Both the position numbers and the translations under genes were made by a program. A model generated the notes under the pieces. It saw only the letters and a program-made list of their open reading frames with translations. It was not told where the DNA came from and did no database searches. This document shows, one piece after another, positions 56,901 to 64,000 of a stretch of 64,000 bases of DNA. The stretch's first letter is position 1, and each line of letters begins with the position of its first letter. Source of the DNA: Neospora caninum Liverpool (lineage: Eukaryota > Apicomplexa > Conoidasida > Eucoccidiorida > Sarcocystidae); NCBI RefSeq assembly GCF_000208865.1, contig NC_018390.1, positions 1,598,790 to 1,662,789 of the forward strand, given 5' to 3'.

Positions 56901-59900
56901 CGCCGTCTCGCTCGTCTCCTGCCCGTGACGCGCGACCGCCGGCGGCTCGCGAGTCCGGGCGCTCGAGTGGGGTCTCCGACGTGCTCCGCCAGGGCGGCGC
57001 GCTCTCGGGTCGGCTCCTCCTCGAGTGCTGGAGGCTGCTTCAGAGCGAAGTGAAGCTCCAGCAGTCATCCCTGGAAGGCGTCACCACAGAGGTGCTCGGC
57101 AAGACGTTCGCGTCTGTGCCGCCGGCGATCCTCGCGAATCTCTGGAAGCAGGGCCAGGGCGCTTTGAGGCGAGCAGAGAGGCGCGACGAAGTCGAACTCA
57201 TGACAGCCTGGCGGGCGTGGCAGCAGCGTGTGCGGCGACACGAAGAGACAAACGGTCAGCCGACTGGCAGTGAGGAAGGCGCAGACAAGGGGGGTTCTGG
57301 TGCCCAGGGGGAGGCGCGCGTTTCACGGGGCGAAGCGCGGTCGGACCGAAACAGCTGGGCACTGGAAACGAAGCGAAGGGTAGAGGGCCAGCGGGTGGCC
57401 GATGCCGGGGCGGAAGAGACGGGCGATGGAGAGAAGGGAGCAGAGAAGGAAGGGACGGAGGGGCGCGGCGATGCCCAGAGTACTCTGGTCGAGCAAGGTA
57501 GCCTCGCGTTGGAGGAAATCTTTGAAGACGTAGAGCGGACGGCAGGCTGTCCGGTTGGGCGGCCTGGACGGCAACCGAGAGAAAATGCCGCAGAGGTGGT
57601 GTGGGCCATTTCAACTATGGGTGCGGTCCTCAAGTACCTGCTGGGAAGGTAAGGCGACGGATCAAATGGAGAGACGAAGCGGGAGGGAAAGGAGGGACAG
57701 CGTGGCGTGTTTCGGCGAGCTTCCGGACCACAAGCAGAGAGCGATGATGTTTTGCTTCCTTTTCCGTTGTTTGCTGAGTGTCTCACGGCGTTCGCCTTGT
57801 TTTTGCTCGGCTTCGTCCCTCTTCTCCGTCCTGCCTCTTTTCGAATAAACGGATTCAACACAGGACGGCGCAGAGGGACCATACAGCGTTCAGTCTTGCT
57901 GCGGACCACGTGTCCGCGTCTGGCGGAGCCTCTCTGGTCTCCATTCGCTGCACTCGCGAGTGTTCTGGGTCCGTCGGAAGCATCTGGGAAGGCAAGCTAC
58001 CCACACGCCTCACGAAAAGCGTGAAGACCGTCGTTGCGTCGGTTCGCTCCCCAGTGCATGCATATGTGATTGCTTTTTGATTCACTGCCTTATGGCCTAA
58101 TCCTGGCCGGCTCGAACCCCTCCACTGGCTCTCCTCAGTTCGTTTCTCTTTGCTGATCCGGTAACGTTCACTTGCCTGCAGGGTGCGTATCACACTCGCA
58201 CTGATCGACAGCACAGAGTTGCTTCCTCGAACAGCTGAGCTGGCGAGGCTCTACGGCTGCGATTTCTTCAGTGCCCTGACGCGAGGAAGCCAGTTCAAAG
58301 TGGAAAGCGTGATGATCCAGGCGACCAAGCGTCTCGACTACCTTTTCGTGTCGCCCTCTCAAAGTCAGGTCCGTCCTCTCACCGCAGGCTACCACCTGGC
58401 TGTCGTTCTCGTTTGATCGCGTGTGAGGCCGCTGCGTCCACGTTTTGTGTCGTGTGCGCACGGCCCTGGTTTCCCGGGGCTCCATGGGCCCCACAGCCAC
58501 AGATCGTCAACTGGATGAGAATCAGATAAGCGTCTGTCGAAACGCGTATCGGCATGTGCGTGGCAAGTCTCTCTACGTTGTGTCGGCTGTCGTTCGCCTT
58601 TTCGTCCTGCAATTCTTCAGGTGACAGAGCAGCCGGCGCCGCTGTGTATTCCACTCGTCCTCGAACCAAAGAGTGGATTTTACTGGAGCCCCGTGCTTGT
58701 TCTGGACTTCCGGTCTCTCTACCCCTCCATTGTGATTGCCAACAACATCTGCTACTCGACGGCTATGGGCTCGGTTGAAGTACGTGGAAGCGAATAATAT
58801 GTGTAGTCACCGCCTCTTGTAGAGTCCCCGACGGGCCTCGCGCGTGGTCTGGCTCACGCCGTGCACCTAGCGAAGCTGCGCGCTTGCTCCTCACCTTTAA
58901 CTTCGCCATTTCTGCCGTCCTCTGGGGTCCTTTCTTGCCTCCGGTTCTCCAGGTAGATCCCACAGTGCAACCCGTGAAGACGCTGGGCGTGATGGACTTC
59001 CACGCGCCGCCAGCGCTGTTTCAGCAGATTTCAGGGGCCTACTACGAAGCTGCTTCCGCGGAGTTACGGAAGGCTGCGCCGCTGCGTGGCTGTCAAGAGG
59101 GGGACAACGAGAGACAGGCGGGACGCGTCGGCGAGCGCGGACACAGCCAAGCTTCCAGCGACGTTTGCACCAGCCAGGCGTGGGACGCAGACAGTGGCGG
59201 CATTCGGCTTCTCCCCAGCGGTGCGATGTTCGTGTCGCGGCGTGTGAGAAAGGGGATTTTCCCGCAAGTCCTCAGCGAGATTCTTCAGACGCGCATCATG
59301 GTTCAAAAAGCCATCAAAAAGTACAAAGGTAACTTTGTTTCTTCCAAGACACTGGAACGTATCGGCGCCAGACATGAAATAGGGGCGCCGAAACGCAAAC
59401 CGACTAGCCAGTCCCTCGCCGTGCGTGCCAGTTGACCAGACACTGCAGCGGATGCCACAGAGAAGCTGTTTTAAAACGCAGCCGTGCTGCGCGCGCCTTT
59501 TCTTTATTCTGTGTGACTCTCCCGTACAGCCTGGTCTCAAACGGGTCTCGCTCTGCCCCGCCGCGTTCTCAGGTGTGTGCCATGCAGGATGCCGCCTCAT
59601 GCGTCCGTAGCTGGGTTCCTTTCCACGTGGTCCTTTTGTAAAAACAAGACACTGCGACGTCCTCTGTTACGTTCGTGTTTGGCAGGGAAGGTCGACGAAG
59701 GCTTACTCCGGCTCCTGAACTACAGACAGTACGGCCTCAAGATGATAGCAAACGTCTCCTACGGGTGCGCCACGAACTGCTGGAAAGACAACGTCGCTGT
59801 GATACGAATGCTGTTTCGTGAATATCTGTTTTTGGTGACTCAAAGCCTGCAACGGAAACGCCGGGCCTCCCTAGCGCTTGACAGCATTCCATCGGAACGG

Positions 59901-62900
59901 GGTTTGAGTTAGTCATAAGAACTAGGAACGCTTGCGGGCGGTACGGGGTTCTCTATTCCACTAGGGACCTTTTTGCTCTTACACTTCTCATTCTCAATGG
60001 AGTGAGGCAGATTCATGACGCATCGATGTCCACAGATATTCGAAGCGCCCAGCTACCGAAGAGTAGAGTCGTGGTACCGACTACGGGCGCTGGGGAATAG
60101 GAGACGCACAGGACACCTATTCACACACACACAGGTAGATAGATAGATAGATAGGTAGATAGATAGATACATACATACATACATACATGCATAGATACAT
60201 AGATACATAGATAGATCGGACTGCATGTGGGATGGACGCGACGGCTTTCGAATCTAGGCGCCTCGCGTGGTAGCCACCTTCCGCGTGCTCGTCGATGCCA
60301 CGGGCCCAGCACGCGTTTAGCCGGATGGACACTGGCACGGCTTGCGCTTCGTTTTTCTCATGTTTCAATCTTTCTTGCAGCTACACCGCAGCGAGTTTCA
60401 CAGGGCACATGCCGTGCGCTGACATTGCCGATGCAATTGTACAGACAGCCCGTACGACGCTCATGCGCGCCATCGAGCTCGTCCATAGCACTCCGAGGTG
60501 AGTACCTCCTCTTGAGTCGTTCGACTTCGCTCGAACCTGAACACGATGTGAACAAGGCCTGTTTTCGCTTCGAGTTGAATTTGGATGTTGGGGGACGTCC
60601 TCGAAAACAAAGGCCTTCCCCTCAAGGAACGGGACAAGGGCAAGACCCGCTGTATCCGTAGCGGAGATCGATCGTGGCGCCGCGCATTTTTGCATGTTTG
60701 CATGCATGCGTTTGAACACGTCACGAATCATCGTGCAACGGTGTGTAGATCAGCACTCAGACTGCTGAGTTCGGCGACGACTCGTCCCTCTCCCCAACTC
60801 GATTCTAGCACGAAACTTTTCTCATTTCTTATTTGGATGTTGGGCGGTTGGTTACGTGGTGTCCGTCGTTTCAGGTGGGGCGGAAGAGTTTTGTACGGAG
60901 ACACGGATAGTCTCTTTGTTCTGGTCCAGAACAAGTCCTTGGAAGCTGCCTTCGAGATCGGCCGTGAAATCGCGTACACTGTCACTCAGCAAAATCCAGC
61001 GCCTGTTGAGCTGGAGCTCGAAAAAGTCCGTGAGAGCTTCCAGCGTGCTTTCGTCGCGATGCGCTTCACTTTGCACTCCCTTTCTCATTCCTCCGCCTCG
61101 TGCTGACTAAAGTGTCTGTCCAAACATGCAGACGTTTTCGTTCCGTGTGTGCTGCCATCCCAAAACACCGTTGATGCCAATGTCACTCGCCTTTCCACAA
61201 AGGCCTCGCTAAAGTCGAGATCCACTCTGCGATCTTTTCGGTAGCCTCAAGAACGTCCTCAGATGCCCCGAGTCCGTCTGCCCTGTCTGCCCCTGAAGAA
61301 AAAAGGATTAACAGAGTCACGTTAATTCCTGCTCGTTTCTTTCCTTTGTCTCTAGCATGCGCGTGCTCCTGCCACGGTCGCCCACGCATTTTCCTCAACC
61401 TGACCCACGGCCATCCGCCGCAGCGCTTTCGTCAGGGCTGGGACGTATTTGTCCCCGGAGTCGTTTGGTCTGCCTCAGTTCCTTTCCACTGAGGCATCGA
61501 AATGTCCTCATGCTGGGTTGCGGCTACTTCTGCGCCTCTCCCTTGTATCGCGCACACAGGTTTTCTACCCCTGCTGTCTCGTCTCGAAGAAGCGCTATGT
61601 AGGAAACGCGTATGCGTCGCCGAATCTTCCTCCAACTTTTGAGGCAAAGGTGCGTTTGGGCCAAGTGTGGGGGTGGAAACGGCTTCCACTGACAGGACGA
61701 TAGCAAATCTAGACTCTGGTTCTGCGTTGTCCGAAGCGAGTAAACATACCTTTGGGTTCTCCAACGGCTGCTTCGCTCAGGGCATTGAGGCGATCCGGCG
61801 AGATCAGTGTGGATGTACGAGTTCGATTTTGGAGTCCACTCTACAAACCTTCTTCGCCTCTCGCGACATCTCGCAGGTCAAGGCTCATCTCTACCGGCAG
61901 TGGACAAAGATCCTGTCAAACCAAGTCCCCTTGAAGGATTTTATTTTTTACAAGAAATGCAGGCTCGGTGAGTCCAGTGTGCGAGGACGGTCAGACGCTG
62001 TTTTTCTCATCTCTTTGCAGCGCCAGGGGCGTCGACTAGAACTCGCGGTGCGTGAACGCGAATACGGGAGTAGCACGCGTTGCTCTCACATATTCGACAT
62101 CCTTCGCTGAGAGTCGTCTGCTCCGGTGATCACATGCCCTGACGTTCCGCCCCCCGCTGCCTCTTGCCTAGCCTCTAAGTCGCAGTCGATTGCCGCGCAT
62201 CCAGGAGATGACAATCACTGGATGTGTCCAGGGGCGGTACTAGGTCGTTGCTCACTGGTGCGTTCGGAAGCCCCATTGTTTCCAGTATTTTTTTTTGCCG
62301 CGGATGCACTCTAAAAATGCTTTGAGAATCTGGCTCTCTCTGGCGCGCTGCTTCTGGTTTCCGCTCAGGGTCTTACAAAGCCGAGGTCGGCGCGTCGACC
62401 GCTGCGTCCCTGCCCCCACAAGCCAAAGTGGCGTATGCGCGTTTGCAAGCCGTCGCGCGACCCTCTGTGGGTTTGCACGATGTGGCCGGCGCGGGCGTGT
62501 CCGAAGCGGCTCTCGCCTTTCCGTCGGGGCCTTCGCGCGGCGAGCGAGTGGCGTTTGTATACGCGGATCTCGGCCTCGGCGGAGGCGAAGCATTTCTGAC
62601 AGGGAAGCAGACCGCGTTGCGGCTTCTTGATTGCGCTGTCAGCCCTGAACAAGTCGAAGGGGGAGGAAGGGCTGATAACCTGGTCAGCCTCTTTCTTTAC
62701 GGCGCGCCTCAAAAGGTGCTGAGGCCGATGCCACTCCAGCTTCCAGAGAGCTGGAGCGCTGGATCGCAGACGCCCCAGCACGAAGGCGGTGGGGACTTGT
62801 CGAGTCAGCACGGCGCCTCTCTTGTGTGGCTTCGATGTTGGGAAAACATGCCCAGTCCAACGCTGTGGGGTGGCACAGATGCGTTTTCCCCTGAAGGCGG

Positions 62901-64000
62901 GAGAATGCAAGGTGCCTCCGCAGCCTTTCAGGCGCCTGCGGCTCGCCTCGGCGGGCGTCGTCCCGACATGAGTGCGGTTGTCGCGTGCTTCTCCCGTTCT
63001 GCCTCTGTACCGGCGCAACACGGGCAAGAGCTCACCGGTTCTTTACCTTCTGTATTGCAAAGACTTGGAGACGGTGGTTCGGAGCAACTGCTCCTGCCTA
63101 TCTATTTGAAATATTACATTGTACGGCAGATCATTCCTGCCCTCGACCGCCTCTTTGGTCTTCTTCCCGGTCAAACTTCTGTAGATCTTCGCCAGTGGTT
63201 CGACAGCATGCCGAAGCCGCAAAGAAGCCTGGCGACGAGACTGCGTCGTCGACTACAAACGGACCAGCAGATAGTGAAGAAACTTAGACAGGGCATGCTG
63301 AGGTTTGGGGCAGGACCACCGCTTCGGGAAAGGCGTCCTGAAAGCGGTCCAGTCCGAGCTCGAGACGGTCCGCCGCCGAGGCGAACGCCAGGAGCAGGTC
63401 AAATGGCTGTTCTGCCGAAGGCTGGTGCGGTATCGCCGGCGGCTCAGCCCCGGCAGAAACTGCTGCAGGCACTAAAAATTTCTAACGGGGCCGGAGGAGG
63501 AAGCAAAGTACGCCTTCACCACTTTTTTGCAGCTTCGGCCTGCCTCTTCTGTGGAGCGAAGTGTTCTCTACTCCCGCCTGGCGCGGTCAGAGGGCTGACG
63601 GAGGCTAACTCCGGAGACAAGCAGAATAAGAGGGGGAGTGCTGGAGGCCCCAAAGGAGGGGGTAGCACAGACAGGTGGTGGCGAAGGCGCACGGGAGGCA
63701 CAATTAATTTTGAAGAGGATGCCGAAGCCGATATCCGAGCGCAGCTTTTCAGGAAACTCGAGTGTCGTAACTTCACCAGTGACGATGACGGGGAAGGCAA
63801 CGAACATGAAAAGATAATACTCGACCTTTCATCGAGTTCTACATTCTCGTCATCGTCTCATGGGTCCATCTTCAGCCCCTTGTTTCAGCCCGTGTCACTC
63901 CAAGAGCAACGTCGGTACTGGCAGCCTCCCCCGGTGTGTGCAGCGTGTAGCGTGGATGCCGAACGCCTTCTTGTGCTAGCATATTCGGAGCTGCGCGAGG
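47928..64000 (+). CDS. REV3: DNA polymerase zeta catalytic subunit (REV3), partial, at least 11 exons
   Basis: Exons are 47928-56449, 56749-57648, 58182-58368, 58621-58779, 58953-59328, 59686-59764, 60381-60497, 60875-61025, 61560-61649, 61781-61967 and 62369 to beyond 64000. All phases agree; 4133 codons lie in the window. The N-terminal B-family domain lies at about residues 300-560 ([38 protein letters not shown]). About 2200 low-complexity residues follow. The exonuclease-like region resumes near 2760 ([19 protein letters not shown]). The core contains [14 protein letters not shown], motif [18 protein letters not shown] (first Asp about 3232), KMIANVSYG, motif [12 protein letters not shown] (catalytic Asp pair about 3456/3458), [10 protein letters not shown] and [10 protein letters not shown], then [18 protein letters not shown]. 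The final Cys module starts at [11 protein letters not shown]3 extends past lesions during translesion synthesis with REV7. The exon 8 donor (AAA|GTCCGT) is weak. The gene continues to the right. Confidence 0.93.
60122..60216. repeat. CA/TAGA/TACA microsatellite in a REV3 intron
   Basis: A short (CA)n run is followed by interrupted (TAGA)n and (TACA)n tetranucleotides, in the intron between REV3 exons 6 and 7 (59765-60380). It is a likely polymorphic marker between strains. Confidence 0.9.

Noticed and set aside
1..64000. CRISPR arrays, insertion sequences, attachment sites, bacterial operons
   Set aside because: No regularly spaced repeats, transposase frames or ribosome binding sites; the gene structure is eukaryotic.

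Overview
The window reads as nuclear DNA of a coccidian apicomplexan, most likely Toxoplasma gondii or a very close relative (Hammondia, Neospora). The reasons are intron-rich genes with canonical GT/AG junctions, about 50% GC coding sequence, very long low-complexity insertions in conserved proteins, palindromic TGCATGC upstream motifs, and a nuclear fragment of a coccidian-type mitochondrial cox1 gene. There are no bacterial operons, CRISPR arrays or insertion sequences. I assembled gene models by hand from reading frames, splice signals and phase agreement; no alignment was run.

Left part (1-9.3 kb): gene-poor. It holds a low-confidence two-exon membrane protein (3910-4552) and a 494-codon open frame (4865-6349). 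From 9.3 to 25.1 kb, four genes lie on the minus strand: a PI-PLC X-domain membrane protein (13260-9332), an unrecognised five-exon protein (17515-14873), a three-exon membrane protein (21656-20269) and a four-exon membrane-anchored protein (25053-22231).

Middle (25-43 kb): after a 2.2 kb divergent spacer comes a nine-exon BCNT/SWC5 (CFDP1-type) chromatin gene (27289-32543), whose last intron carries the cox1 insert. Next is a four-exon EF-hand gene resembling the axonemal protein DRC8/EFCAB2 (34779-36702). A six-exon cyclin L gene with an RS-rich tail (42902-38824) faces it tail to tail.

Right part (47.9-64 kb): the catalytic subunit of DNA polymerase zeta (REV3), at least 11 exons and more than 4130 residues, running off the right edge. 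Its conserved polymerase motifs are split over short exons, and about 2200 residues of low-complexity sequence separate the N-terminal domain from the polymerase core.

The genes do not form a pathway. They cover lipid hydrolysis, histone-variant exchange, axoneme structure, splicing-linked transcription control and translesion synthesis. The least expected items are the cox1 insert in a SWR1-complex gene, a DRC8-like gene, the altered catalytic site of the PLC-X protein, and the REV3 zinc module interrupted by about 128 residues.
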